From Nocardiopsis eucommiae (GTDB lineage Bacteria > Actinomycetota > Actinomycetes > Streptosporangiales > Streptosporangiaceae), in assembly GCA_018388625.1 (NCBI GenBank), contig CP074402.1, forward strand, positions 3,782,001-3,846,000: a stretch of 64,000 nt of DNA, read 5' to 3'. This document shows positions 47,174 to 57,374 of this stretch, one piece after another. The position numbers were made by a program, and so were the translations under genes. Under the pieces are notes generated by a model. The model was given only the letters and a program-made list of their open reading frames with translations, ran no database searches and was not told where the DNA came from. How positions within the stretch are numbered: the stretch's first letter is position 1; each line of letters begins with the position of its first letter.

Positions 47174-50100
47174 TTGACCAGCAAAGAAATCGGGGACACG
47201 AACTCCGCCGGACAGATACTCGTGTTCCATTCGCCCCTGTCGGGAAGCAGCTGCACCACGTCTCTGGCCAACGTGGCCTGGAACATCGCCAGCACCGGTC
47301 GGAGTGTCCTGCTCGTCGACTTCAACCTGCACTCCCCGAGCTGCGCGAGTACTTCTCCCCGCTGTTCGGACTCCGCGGCGGACGCCCCCAGGGGCTGGTC
47401 GACATGATCACCGACGTCATCGAGGGCTGCCACGTGCCGGGGGCCGACCCCGCCGAGGTGTGCGCGCGCGGCGCCGACCTCAGCGACCAGGTCGAACAGC
47501 TCAGCCGATGGCCGGTCATCCCCGGTGTCCCGGAGGGCGAGATCGGCTACCTCGGACCCGGCTCCCACCACACCGCAAGGCTCACCCAGCTGGACACGAT
47601 CCACGGTTCCGGGTTCGCCCGAGGCGCCCTCTCCACCCGTTTCCTCCGCGAACTCCGGACCGCGCTCCTGGACAGTGGTTACGACCACGTCCTGGTCGAC
47701 ACCGCCCCCGGCAACGGGCTCCTGGGGCGGCGCTGCGCGGCGGTCCTGGCCGACCAGGTCGCCCTCTGCCTGACCCTCAACACGACCGCCATCCACAAGT
47801 CGGCCCGGATCGCCGCCGAACTGCGGACCGAGGCCCCGCACGTGCCGGTCCGGCCGATCCTGACCCGCGTGGACCTGGAACTCCCCAACCTGGACGAGCT
47901 CCGTGACCGTGCGTACGAGACGTTCGCGCCCTGGGTCGAGGCCTCCGAGGACGACCCCTGGCGGTACTGGGGCCGGGCGGAGATCCCGTACAAGGCCCGG
48001 ATCGCGGAACGGCTCACCCTCGCGGCCTTCCTGGAACGCACCTGGATGCCCAGCTCCCTGTTCCACGCCTACGAGCGGCTGACCTCCATCCTCACCGGCG
48101 GCGCGGTTCCCCGGGGACGCCACCTCACTCAGGAGCAGAGCGAGCAGGTCAGGCTGGTCTTCGAACAGATCCGGCACGGCGCGGTCGCCTCGGTGATCCT
48201 GCTGGCCGACTCCCGCGACCGTTCGTGGGCCGACTGGGTCCAGCCGCAGCTGGAGTGGGTCGGCATCCGGGTGACGCGGCCCAGGACGGACGGGGCTCCC
48301 CGCCCGACACCGGCGGGCACGGGATCATCATGGTGCTGGTCTCCGCCCACCTGCACGGGTCCGCCGCGTTCGGGCTCCTGCACCGTCTGCTGGAGACCGC
48401 GCCGCAGCAGGGCGGCAACGGCACGCACCGGGTGCTGGGGGTGACGATCGACGAGGGCGCGCCGCCCGACGGCTTCCCGGAGGCCGAGTGGATCAACCTG
48501 CGCATCCGGGAGGAGGAGGACGCGCGCGGCGCGCTGCTGGCCCGCTTCGACCCGAGGTTCCCCAGCCACCGTTCGCGTGGTCCCGGGCAGGGACCCAGCT
48601 ATCCGGGGGCACCCAACCCGGAGCTGATCAGCAACGCCCCGCACGGCAACCAGAACTTCAGCGGCCGCGAGGGGTTCCTGGAGCGCCTGCGCGACCTCCT
48701 CGGGCAGGGGATGGAGGACAAGCCCCCGGTGGTGCTGGTGGGGATGCAGGGCAGCGGGAAGTCGGAGATCGTCCGGGAGTTCGTCCGGCGCTTCCGCAGT
48801 GACTACGACCTGATCTGGTGGATCTCCGCGGACCGCCCGGAGAAGGTCGAGTCGTCCCTGGAGGAACTGGCGGCGACCCTGGCCGAACGCTTCCCGGACC
48901 ACCGCTCGCCCGAGGCCGACCCCGTGCTGGCCGCGCTCCGGGCGGGCCGTCCGCTCAACCGGTGGCTGCTGGTCTACGACAACGCGGGGCCGCCCGGCGC
49001 GCTGGACGCGCTGATCCCGCACGACCACGGGCACGTCATCATCACCTCCTACGACCGGGACTGGGAGGCCTACGGTCACCGGCGCTGCCTCCAGGTGGGC
49101 CCCTTCAGTGAGGACGAGGTGGTGGAGCTGTTCCGGGACCGCCTCTCGGAGATCGACGCGGAGACCGCGCTGGCCCTCTCCCGACGGCTCGGTCACCTGC
49201 CCGCCCAGCTGCACCGCGCCCTGGAGTGGCTGAACTCGGGCCAGCGGCTGGACGGCGCCGCTGAGGCGGTGGCGGAGTACACACGCCTGCTCGACGAACG
49301 CGAGCCCTCGGTGGTCCGGGGCGCGGGTTCCTTCGAGGAGCGGCTGAGCAGTTCCCTCGCCCTGGACGAGCTGGAGCAGTACCACCCGGCGAGCCTGTGC
49401 CTGATCCGGCTGGCCGCGCACCTGTCCCCCGACGGCGTCCCCGAGGACCTGCTCCGCTCACCGCGTGCCGTCAGCGAGTACACCGAGGCCGACCCGCGGT
49501 ACCGGACCGGCCGGGTCAACTTCAACCACGTCCACTTCCAGCTCACCCGGGTCCTGCTGATGGACTTCGACCGGCAGCTGAAGACGTTCTCGGTGCACCC
49601 GGCGGTGCAGGAGGTGGTCCGGGACCGCATCCCCGCCGGGGAGCGCGCGCGGGTCCGCGAGTCGGTGCGGCAGGTGCTGGCCTCCTACGCGCCGCACGAC
49701 GAGGAGGCGGACGACCCCCGACACGATCACCGCTACCAGAACCTGCGCTGGCAGATCGTCCCCTCCGGGGCCAGTCTGAGCGGTGACGACGAGGTGCGCC
49801 GCTGGTTGGTCAACCAGGTTCGCTACCACCACCGCAAGGGAGAGCTGGAGGCCGCGCTGGAGCTGGGCACACCGCTGCTGAGCGCCTGGACCGACACCTT
49901 CGGTGAACGCGACCGGCTCCGCCTGCACCTGGCCACCCAGCTGGCCAACGTCCACCGCTCGCGCGGCGAGCACCGCGAGGCGGGGCGGCTGAACAGCCGG
50001 ACCCTCGAACTCCAGCGGGAGGTCCTCGGCGAACGCCACCCGTTCACCCTGTTGACGCGGCGGGGCATGGGCGCGGACCTGCGGGCCCTGGGACGGTTCG

Positions 50101-51034
50101 CGTCGGCGCTCGAACACGATCGGGAGACCTACTCCGCCTACCTGGCCGGTCGCGGCCCCCACCACCAGCACACCCTGCTGGCCGAGCACAACCTGGCGCT
50201 GTCCCTGTCGGCGGCCGGGGACTACGCGGAGGCGCTGCGGGTCGGTGAGGGGGCGCACCGGGTCACCCGGGAGATCCTGGGCCACCGTCACCCCTACACC
50301 TGGATCCTCTCCTCGGCGACGGCGACCTACCGCCGTCGTACGGGCGAGTACGTGATGGCGCACCGGCAGATCCACCAGGCCGCAGGGATGCTGCGTCGCA
50401 CCATCGGTGAGCTGTCCTCGCACACGCTGCACGCCCGCAAGGAGCTGGCGGTGAACGAACGGCTGGTGGGCGACCCCGAGCAGGCGCTGGAACGGATCCG
50501 CCGCACGCACGAACAGCACCGGGGCGAGTACGGAGACGAGCACCCCCGCAGCCTGGCGATGGCCTTGGCACTGGCGGCCGGCCTGGCCGCCGCCGACCGC
50601 TACGACCTGGCGCTCCACCAGGCCCGTACGTGCGTCGACGGCTACACGGGCGTGTTCGGTCCGGACCATCCCTTCACCCTCGCGGCCAGGGCCAACCTGG
50701 CCGCCTACGCCTGCCGCACCGGTCACGTGGGGGAGGCGGAGACCCAGGCCCGGTGGGCGCACGAGGGCCTGTGCTCCGACCCACAGGTGGGCGAGGTGCA
50801 CCCCCTGGCACTCGGCGCGGCGGTGAACCTGGCCAACGCCCTGGTGGCCAAGGGGAGATCACCGAGGCCGTGGCGCTGGACGTGCGCACCCAGGAGGAGC
50901 TGCACCAGGTGTGCGGCACCCAGCACCCGCACTACGAGCTCGCCTACGCGAACTACCTGAACAGCACCGCCCGGCACATGGGCGACTCGGTCAGCGAACG
51001 CGGACACATCGACCTGGAGGTGCCGGAGATCTGA
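47174..51034 (+). CDS. FxsT-like STAND protein: SIMIBI, TIR-like, NB-ARC and TPR domains (frame broken three times)
   Basis: Repaired length is about 1287 residues (one base each at 47334-47337, 48298-48301 and 50852-50855). Domain 1 (about 1-330) is a ParA/MinD-like SIMIBI fold with a degenerate P-loop (HSPLSGSSCTTSLANVAWN) and LLVDFNLHSPELREYF. Domain 2 (about 335-465) is TIR-like without obvious catalytic residues (SVILLADSRDRSWADWV). Domain 3 is NB-ARC: FSGREGFLERL, Walker A GMQGSGKSE (about residue 522), Walker B LLVYDNAG. Residues 890-1275 are TPR-type helices. This order matches the TPR protein of FxSxx-COOH systems. The TTG start has GGAG before it. The protein is a likely ligand-gated switch for the TIR protein downstream. 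Confidence 0.85.
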
Positions 51035-51080
51035 GCGCGGACACCGGTGACGGAACGGGGTGGCGGGCGGGAGGTCCGAG

Positions 51081-52119
51081 GTGGAGGTGACGGGGGTGGA
51101 GGCCACCGGGGCGGAGGACACCGGAACGGGCGGGACCAGCGCCTTCTTCACGAGCTACGGCGGGCGCAGGGCCGACCGGGAGCACGTGCTGCGCTTCCAC
51201 TCCGATCTGGAGGCCATGGTCCGGCTGCACACCGACGACCGCGCCTTCGGCGCGACCGGGCCGACCCTGGAACCGGGCGGAGGCTGGCGCTCCGAACTGC
51301 TCCGGCACTGCGCCACCACCCGCACCCTGGTGGTCCTGTTGAGCGAGACCCACCTCAACAGCGCCTGGTGCGCCCGGGAGTGGTGGATCGTCGAGGAACG
51401 GGTCCGGCGTTTCCGGGACCACGGTGCCCCGCCCCACCACATCCTGCCGCTGGTGTGGCAACCGCTCAGCGGACCGCTCCCCCGCGTGGTGCGGGAGCGC
51501 CAGCGGCTGGACTGGGTGGGCGTGCCCGGTCACGCGGACGCCGGGGTCCTGGAGCTGATGCTCACCGACCCGACCGCCTACCGCGCCCTCTGCTACCGGA
51601 TCGGCGCCCTGGTGGCACGTTCGGCGGCCGACCCCTTCCGCCCCTGCCCGAGGCCGTTGCCCGGGAGGCCGTCCCCGCGTGGGACGCGGTCGCCCGGAGG
51701 GAGGGCGCGGACCCGGACGGGGCTCCCTCCGATCAGGGGAGCTCCCTCCTCCCGAGGGCCCCGAGGGCCCGGACGCGCGCGGGTCGGTCGGTGAGCGGGC
51801 CGTCCGGGTGTTGCTCACGGTCCGGGCGTTGGACGACCCCGCCTGCTGGGCGGCGTTCCTGCGCCGACTCGGGGAGCTCCGCCGGGACCGGGCCCTCAAC
51901 CCTCTGTACTGGCGGGTCACCGTTCCCGCCCCCGAACGCCACGAACGCCTCGTGGCCCACCTGCGGGCCCAGCACCCCGACTCCCACGCCCTCTCCTGGC
52001 TCGCCCGGGCCGTCGCCGAGACCGCCGGTGACCCCGACGCGGCGGCGGCGCTGCGCGCCCTCCTCCCCGGGGCCGAACAGCTCCGGAGGACCACCCGACC
52101 GACCCTCCCCGCACCGTGA
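51081..52119 (+). CDS. TIR-domain protein (FxsC-like) with C-terminal helical domain, frame broken twice
   Basis: About 346 residues after one base is added at 51641-51644 and at 51736-51739. The TIR domain has FFTSYGGRRAD, GGGWRSELLRHC and LVVLLSETHLNSAWCAREWW; the Glu in W-C-x2-E is the NADase catalytic residue. HILPLVWQPL is typical of the FxsC TIR group. The C-terminal part (VRVLLTVRALDDPACW to LLPGAEQL) is a separate helical domain, perhaps an adaptor. GGAGG at 51070 supports GTG 51081; GTG 51060 is an alternative. It sits between the STAND and SLOG genes with short gaps, so it is probably one operon with them. Confidence 0.85.
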
Positions 52120-52129
52120 CGGAGGCCCC

Positions 52130-53212
52130 GTGAAACAGGCACCCGCCCCGCCGAGACGACCACGGATCGCCGTGGTCGGCAGCGTCGACGCCTCCCGCGA
52201 GTACGAACCGCCCCTGAGCGCCACCGACCAGGTGCGCGCGGCCTGCCACGACCTCGGCCGCGAACTGGCCCTGGCCGGGTACGACCTCGTGGTCTTCGCC
52301 GACGACGAGCACTACGTCGAGACGCTGGTGGCGCGCGGGTACGCGGCGGCCTCCGCCCCCGACTCACGGATCATCGCCCACCCGCCCCGGCACCAGGACT
52401 ACGCGCCCGTTCTGCCCGAGGGCTCACGGGTGCGTGTCACCACGATCCGCGACACCGGCGCCGAGTGGGAGGTGCCGTACTACCGGACGCTGTTCGAGGT
52501 GGACGGGATCGTGCTGGCCGGGGGCGGTCGGTCCACCCGGGTCACCGGGGTCGTCGCCCTGGCCCACGGCGTCCCGGTGGTGCCGTTGGCGGTCTTCGGC
52601 GGCGCCGCCCGGCAGGTGTGGGTGTACCTGGACGGTGCCGGTGAGCACGTGGACCGGGAGGACGTACGCGCCCTGGGAGAGTCCTGGTCGACCGGGTCGG
52701 CCAGGCGAATGGCGGAGGTGCTGCGCCGACAGATGGAGCGCCGTGCCGAACGCCGCCGCCGTGAGGAGAGGAACCGGCGGTGGGGGCGCTGGCGTGAGTC
52801 GGCCGGGCTGGTCTCCGCGATCCTGCTGCTGCTCGCGGCGTTGGCGTCGATCGTGCTGGCCGGAGGTCCCGGCCCCGCCGACCCGGCCAGTCTGTCCCTG
52901 TTGTTGGCCGGTCCGATGTGCGCGGCGGTCTCGGGTGCGCTGATCAGGGACTCGTTCGGACGGACCCCCTCCGCCCTGCGCGCCAGCGCGCGGGGGCTGG
53001 GCGCGGGCGCGGTCTCGGTCCTGCTGTACGTGGCGGCCCAGCTGCTGACCGTTCCGGAGCTGCTGGTGGAGCTGGACGCCCGGCGCCTGCTGTTCTTCGT
53101 GGTCCCGGTGGGTTTCACCGCCGGGTTCACCTTCGACCTCGTCCTCGAGCGTCTGCGCAGCCCCGGCGGACCCCAGGTGGCGCCGCCACCCTCCCTCGGC
53201 ACGCGGAACTGA
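52130..53212 (+). CDS. SLOG-domain protein with four C-terminal membrane helices
   Basis: 360 residues, intact. Residues 10-190 are a SLOG (LOG/DprA-like Rossmann) domain: RIAVVGSVDASREY, an ELALAGYDLVVF strand, and VDGIVLAGGGRSTRVTGVVA, where GGGRST matches the nucleotide-phosphate loop. A basic linker (RRQMERRAERRRREERNRRW) follows, then four helices from about residue 222 (GLVSAILLLLAALASIVLAG onward). SLOG domains bind nucleotide-derived ligands, and SLOG-membrane fusions are predicted conflict effectors. The GTG start has GGAGG 5 bp upstream. It begins 10 bp after the TIR gene. Confidence 0.85.
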   Translation: MKQAPAPPRRPRIAVVGSVDASREYEPPLSATDQVRAACHDLGRELALAGYDLVVFADDEHYVETLVARGYAAASAPDSRIIAHPPRHQDYAPVLPEGSRVRVTTIRDTGAEWEVPYYRTLFEVDGIVLAGGGRSTRVTGVVALAHGVPVVPLAVFGGAARQVWVYLDGAGEHVDREDVRALGESWSTGSARRMAEVLRRQMERRAERRRREERNRRWGRWRESAGLVSAILLLLAALASIVLAGGPGPADPASLSLLLAGPMCAAVSGALIRDSFGRTPSALRASARGLGAGAVSVLLYVAAQLLTVPELLVELDARRLLFFVVPVGFTAGFTFDLVLERLRSPGGPQVAPPPSLGTRN

Positions 53213-53239
53213 GTGACGTCGTGCCAGTTCGGAGGGGCC

Positions 53240-53260
53240 CGACCGGGCCATACCCGGTCG
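53240..53260. terminator. Hairpin after the SLOG gene
   Basis: CGACCGGG and CCCGGTCG form a perfect 8-bp stem around CCATA, 27 bp after the stop. A second GGGGCCCGACCGGG copy follows at once. No T tract. Confidence 0.5.
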
Positions 53261-53357
53261 CCGGGGCCCGACCGGGGAGGTGGCCCGGTTTCCGCCCTGG
53301 GGTCGGGATCCGGCTCATAGCCTGGTCTCCGCGACTCCCCCAGGGAAGGACGACGCG

Positions 53358-54599
53358 ATGGCCGTGGACGGCACCCCGGACCCGTACGAGGTCGAGATCC
53401 CCTTCGGTACCCGGCTCAAGCTGCACCGCACCAGAAGAGGACTGACCCGGGACGTGCTGGGTGGCCTCGTGGGCCGTTCCGCGTCGTGGGTCAAGGCCGT
53501 GGAGACCGGGCGGCTGGGCACCCCCAAACTCCCGATCCTCCTGCGCCTGGTGGAGGCACTGCGCATCCGTGACCTGGCCGAACTCACCGGGGAGCAGTCC
53601 GTACCCGTGGATCTGTTCACCGGCCCGGGACACACGCGGCTGCCGAGGGTCCGCGCGTCGGTCAACGCCCTCACGCTGGGCGACGACGGGCCCGCCCCCA
53701 CCGTGGAGCGGCTGCGCGCCCGGCTGGCGGCGGCCTGGCGGGCCCGGCACTCGGCGTCCCACCACCGCGACGTGGTGGGGCGGCTGCTTCCCGCGCTCTT
53801 CGAGGACTCCCAGAGGGCGGTTCGGCGGGCGGAGGACGGGACCGCCCGGCGCGCGGCGCGGTCGGTGCTGTCGGAGGTGTGCTCGCTGGCGCAGTTCTTC
53901 ATCGCGTACCAGCCCGCCGAGAGCCTGCTCTGGCGGGTGGCCGAACGCGGCATGGTCGCCGCCCAGGAGGCGGAGGACCCGCACGCCCTGGGTGTGGCGG
54001 CCTGGCTGTTGGCGCAGGCGCACCGGGACGCGGGTGACTGGGAGGCGGCGGACGCGGTCACCGAGGACGCCAGCCGCCACCTGGTGCGCCACCTGCCGGA
54101 CGGTGACCGCGACGTGCTCGCGGTGTGGGGCGCGCTGCGGTTCGAGGCGGGGTACACGGCGGCGCGTCGAGGGCAGGCGGGGACGGCCTGGCGCCACTGG
54201 GACACGGCCCGGAAGGCTGCCGAGCGCCTGCCCGCCTCCTACTTCCACCCGATGACCTCGTTCTCCCGTCCGGTGATCGCCGCGCACGCGGTGACCGTGG
54301 CGGTGGAGCTGCGCAGCGGGCACGAGGCGGTCCGCCAGGCCGGACGGGCCCCGGCGGAGGCGATCCCGTCGCGGCCACGCGGGGCCCGGCACCGGATCGA
54401 GCAGGCGCGCGCCCATCACCTGGCCGGGCAGCGGGACGAGGCGCTGCGGGTGCTGGAGGCGGCACACGCGGCGGCCCCGGAGACGGTCCGGTACAACGGG
54501 TTCGCCCGCCGCATGGTGTTGGAGGAACTGGAGTCACGTGATCCCCGGCGCCGTGACGGGGCGGGCGGTCTCGCTGAGCGGATCGGGCTGCTGACGTGA
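53358..54599 (+). CDS. Helix-turn-helix (XRE) regulator with TPR-like C-terminal domain
   Basis: 413 residues, intact. The HTH lies at about residues 14-75 (GTRLKLHRTRRGLTRDVLGG, then VGRSASWVKAVETGR). The remainder is helical TPR-like repeats rich in Ala and Arg (AQAHRDAGDWEAADAVTEDA). This is the actinobacterial XRE-TPR type, often linked to small secreted or peptide signals. AAGGA precedes the ATG. It follows the SLOG gene by 145 bp with a hairpin between, so it probably has its own promoter and may regulate the neighbouring system. Confidence 0.88.
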   Translation: MAVDGTPDPYEVEIPFGTRLKLHRTRRGLTRDVLGGLVGRSASWVKAVETGRLGTPKLPILLRLVEALRIRDLAELTGEQSVPVDLFTGPGHTRLPRVRASVNALTLGDDGPAPTVERLRARLAAAWRARHSASHHRDVVGRLLPALFEDSQRAVRRAEDGTARRAARSVLSEVCSLAQFFIAYQPAESLLWRVAERGMVAAQEAEDPHALGVAAWLLAQAHRDAGDWEAADAVTEDASRHLVRHLPDGDRDVLAVWGALRFEAGYTAARRGQAGTAWRHWDTARKAAERLPASYFHPMTSFSRPVIAAHAVTVAVELRSGHEAVRQAGRAPAEAIPSRPRGARHRIEQARAHHLAGQRDEALRVLEAAHAAAPETVRYNGFARRMVLEELESRDPRRRDGAGGLAERIGLLT

Positions 54600-54673
54600 A
54601 CGGAGCGCGGCTCCTCGGCACGAGGGGCACAAACTGTACCCTTCGAACCCACGTGGACACCTAGAGTGATCTC

Positions 54674-55144
54674 ATGTCAGATCCCCGACCAGCGCGAGGG
54701 GGCGTCGTGAGCGACGCCGCCGTCATCGAGGTCGAGGACCGGTCGACCCTGGAGGCGTGGGCGCGGACCATGCGCTCGACGGTCGTGCCCGTGGCCGAGA
54801 ACTGGTGGTCGATCACCTACCAGGCCGAGGCCGACCTGCCCTCCGGCGGCCGGGTGCGCTGCCGCTACCTCTACGAGATCCCCCGTCAGGCCGCCCTGCG
54901 GCGCTGGAGGCGCACCTACGTCGTGGGACTGGTGCACGCTGACGGCCGGTCGCGCTGCCACCACGTGCGCCAGGTGATCCCGGTGGGCGACAGCGAGCCC
55001 GAGGAACGGCACCGCGCGGAGTTGATCGCCTCGGCCCTGGTCGCCACCGAACGCCACGACGCGTGCGGCGCGAGCGTCGGCAACCTGGAGGTGTACGTGG
55101 TGGAGCGGGCCACCCTGTGGAAACCCGGGGTGGCCCGCTACTGA
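54674..55144 (+). CDS. Uncharacterised 156-residue protein
   Basis: Intact, acidic N-terminus, then a basic middle part (LRRWRRTYVVGLVHADGRSR). No signal peptide, membrane helix or domain is recognised. It is co-directional with the XRE gene, 75 bp downstream. An internal GTG (VSDAAVIEVE) is an alternative start. The only Cys residues are scattered, so a metal site is unlikely. It could be an accessory to the preceding regulator. Confidence 0.65.
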   Translation: MSDPRPARGGVVSDAAVIEVEDRSTLEAWARTMRSTVVPVAENWWSITYQAEADLPSGGRVRCRYLYEIPRQAALRRWRRTYVVGLVHADGRSRCHHVRQVIPVGDSEPEERHRAELIASALVATERHDACGASVGNLEVYVVERATLWKPGVARY

Positions 55145-55169
55145 CCGAACCGCCCCGGGCCGCCCGTAC

Positions 55170-56290
55170 CTAGGAGAAGTACTCGTGGGCGGTCCGCGCG
55201 AGCAGGGTGGCGCCGTCCTCGATGACCCGGTTCGCGGCCTCCCCACGCACACGGCGGCGAACTCCGGCTGGTGGTTGCTGACCGGGAAGCAGTCCAGGCC
55301 GATGTAGGGGTGGATGGCGGGCACGTGCTGGGAGACGTTGCCCATGTCGGTGGAGGCGCGGTTCATCGTCTGGTGCTCCGCCGGGGCGTCGAACCTGCGA
55401 CCGATCGCCAGGGCGTGGCGCGTGTAGATCTCCAGCGCGCGTTCGTCCGTGCGGAACTCGGAGTAGGGCTGGGACTCGGGCGTGAACTCCAGCTCGGTGT
55501 CGGTGGCCAGCGCCCCCGCCTCGAAGCACCGCTCCACCCGTGCGCGCAGCGGTTCCAGCTCGGCCAGCGTGCGGGCCCGCGTGTACCAGCGGCCCTCCGT
55601 GACACCGGGGATGGCGTTGGGGGCCTCGCCACCGACGGTCTGGATGCCGTGGACCCGGGTGGCGGGCGGCAGCTGCTGCCGCAGCAGACCGAGGGCGACC
55701 TGGGAGATGACGAACGCGTCGTTGGCGTTGCGGCCCTCGTGCGGGTAGGCGGCGGCGTGGGCCGTGCGCCCGGTGAACCGGACGTGATCGTGGGCGACCG
55801 CGTACGGCTCGGCCCTGGGCGCGTCCACCGGGCCCGGGTGGGCCATGAGCGCCAGATCCAGGCCGTGGAAGGCGCCGGCGTCCAGCAGCTCGACCTTGCC
55901 CCCGCCGCCCTCCTCGGCCGGGGCTCCGACCACCTCGATCGTGAGGTCGAGCTGGTCCGCCCACGGGCGGAGGGCGATCGCGGCGCCCGCCGACATCGCG
56001 GCGATCAGGTTGTGCCCGCACGCGTGGCCGAGTCCGGGCAGCGCGTCGTACTCCACGACCAGTCCGACCCTGCGCGTGCCCGACCCGTAGGAGGCGTGCA
56101 CGGCCGTGGGGAAGCCGAGATAGGAGGTGGTCGTCCCGAAGCCGAACTCGTCGAGCAGTTCGGCCGTCCAGGCGGCGGCCCGGTGTTCCCGCCACGCGGT
56201 CTCCGGGTGCGCGTGCAGCGTCTCGGAGTAGGAAATCAGCCGGGCGAGGTGGCCGGAGACCTCCGGCGGGCGGTGGGTCTCAGCGGTCAT
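55170..56290 (-). CDS. M20-family amidohydrolase (AbgB-like), frame broken once
   Basis: About 373 residues when one base is added at 55241-55244, ending ARTAHEYFS. Zinc-binding and catalytic landmarks are PGLGHACGHNLIA and GAPAEEGGGGKVELL, then HPGPVDAPRAE. The small dimerisation domain lies between about 180 and 290. Homologues remove acyl or p-aminobenzoyl groups from amino acids. It is the last gene of the catabolic operon. The start overlaps the DUF1028 stop by 11 bp. Confidence 0.9.
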
Positions 56291-56947
56291 CGCCGGGCAC
56301 CCCGTATCCGGGAGAGGCGGCCGGATCCAGGCCGCGCTGGACGTAGTCCTCGCGCTGGGGCAGCCAGACGTCGAGCAGTCGCCCCAGCGCCTCGACCGGC
56401 TCGTCCTGCCAGTCCACGCGGAGGTCCGTGTCGCGCCAGCCGTGGCCGGACACGGTGGACAGCCCCGCCGAGTACACCGGACCGGCCTCGCCGCCAGCGG
56501 CCAGAGCGGCCGAGAGCGCGGTGAGCAGGCGCTCCTCCAGCTCACCTCCGGCAGAGGCGAAGGCCGCGCACATGATCGCGGGGAGGTCCGCGCGGGAGAG
56601 CATGTTCCCGCGGCGGCGCAGTGCGGCCCGGTGGCCTCACCGTGCACGCCCAGGGTGAGGCCACCGCTGAACGTCGCCGCCGCGCCCGAGGCGTCCACCA
56701 CGGTGAGCTGACGGAAGTTGGCGTTCGGCGCGCCGCCGACGACCTCCTCCAGCGCCGCCTCGGGGCCGCTTCCCGCTTCCAGCCGGTCCAGCAGGGCCGC
56801 TCCCAGCCGGGGGTCGGTGATGTTCTGCGAGGCGACGGCGCCGACGGAGTCCCGCAGGTGGACCACGCGCGCCGCGACCGCCGGTGAGGAGGACACCGCC
56901 GCGACGCCGAACCGGCCGTCCTGGTGTGCCGCGATGGAGAAGGTCAC
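56280..56947 (-). CDS. DUF1028 (Ntn-hydrolase-like) protein, frame broken once
   Basis: About 222 residues after one base is added at 56607-56609 (HCAAAGNMLSRADLP). It begins MTFSIAAHQDGRFGVAAVSS and contains VGAVASQNITDPRLG, the family signature, and LRVDWQDEPVEALGRLLD near the end. DUF1028 proteins resemble Ntn hydrolases and occur with RidA and amidohydrolases in amino-acid or amide catabolism. The GTG start is coupled to the RidA stop (GTGA). Confidence 0.9.
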
Positions 56948-57366
56948 GCCCCACCTCCCGAGATGACGGCGGTGGCGTCGATCTCCACCAGCCACTCCGG
57001 CCGGGCCAGCGCCTGGACGACGATCCCGGTGGAGACCGGGTGGACCCCCTTGAGCCAGCGCCCCATCTCCCGGTACACGTCCTCTCGGTAGCGCGGGTCG
57101 ACGAGGTAGACCGTCACCTTGACGATGTCCTGGAGTCCGCTGCCCGCCTCACGCAGGAGGAGGTCGATGTTGGCCATGGCCTTCTCGGTCTGCGCCCGGA
57201 CGTCGCCGACGCCCACGGACTCGCGGGTGTCCAGGTCCTGGCCGATCTGGCCGCGCAGGTAGACGACTCCCCCGGCGACGACGGCCTGGCAGAGGTCGTT
57301 GTCGAGGTTCTGCTCGGGGTAGGTGTCCCTGGTGTTGAACGTGCGGATGCGGGTGTGCGTGGTCAT
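56944..57366 (-). CDS. RidA/YjgF-family protein
   Basis: 140 residues, intact. VAGGVVYLRGQIGQDLD, QTEKAMANIDLLLREAGS and DIVKVTVYLVDPRYRED are the RidA signatures. The C-terminal VEIDATAVI contains the usual Glu. The Arg that grips the substrate in deaminating RidA proteins is not clearly present, so this may be a specialised subfamily. It probably clears an enamine or imine made during catabolism by this operon. Confidence 0.92.
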   Translation of the reverse strand: MTTHTRIRTFNTRDTYPEQNLDNDLCQAVVAGGVVYLRGQIGQDLDTRESVGVGDVRAQTEKAMANIDLLLREAGSGLQDIVKVTVYLVDPRYREDVYREMGRWLKGVHPVSTGIVVQALARPEWLVEIDATAVISGGGA

Positions 57367-57374
57367 GTGTGCTC

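Noticed and set aside
47067..47177. 36-codon ORF (MKSGNIPSPKPKAR...) overlapping the STAND gene start
   Set aside because: No ribosome-binding site, low-complexity basic composition and no FxSxx ending; could at best be a leader peptide.
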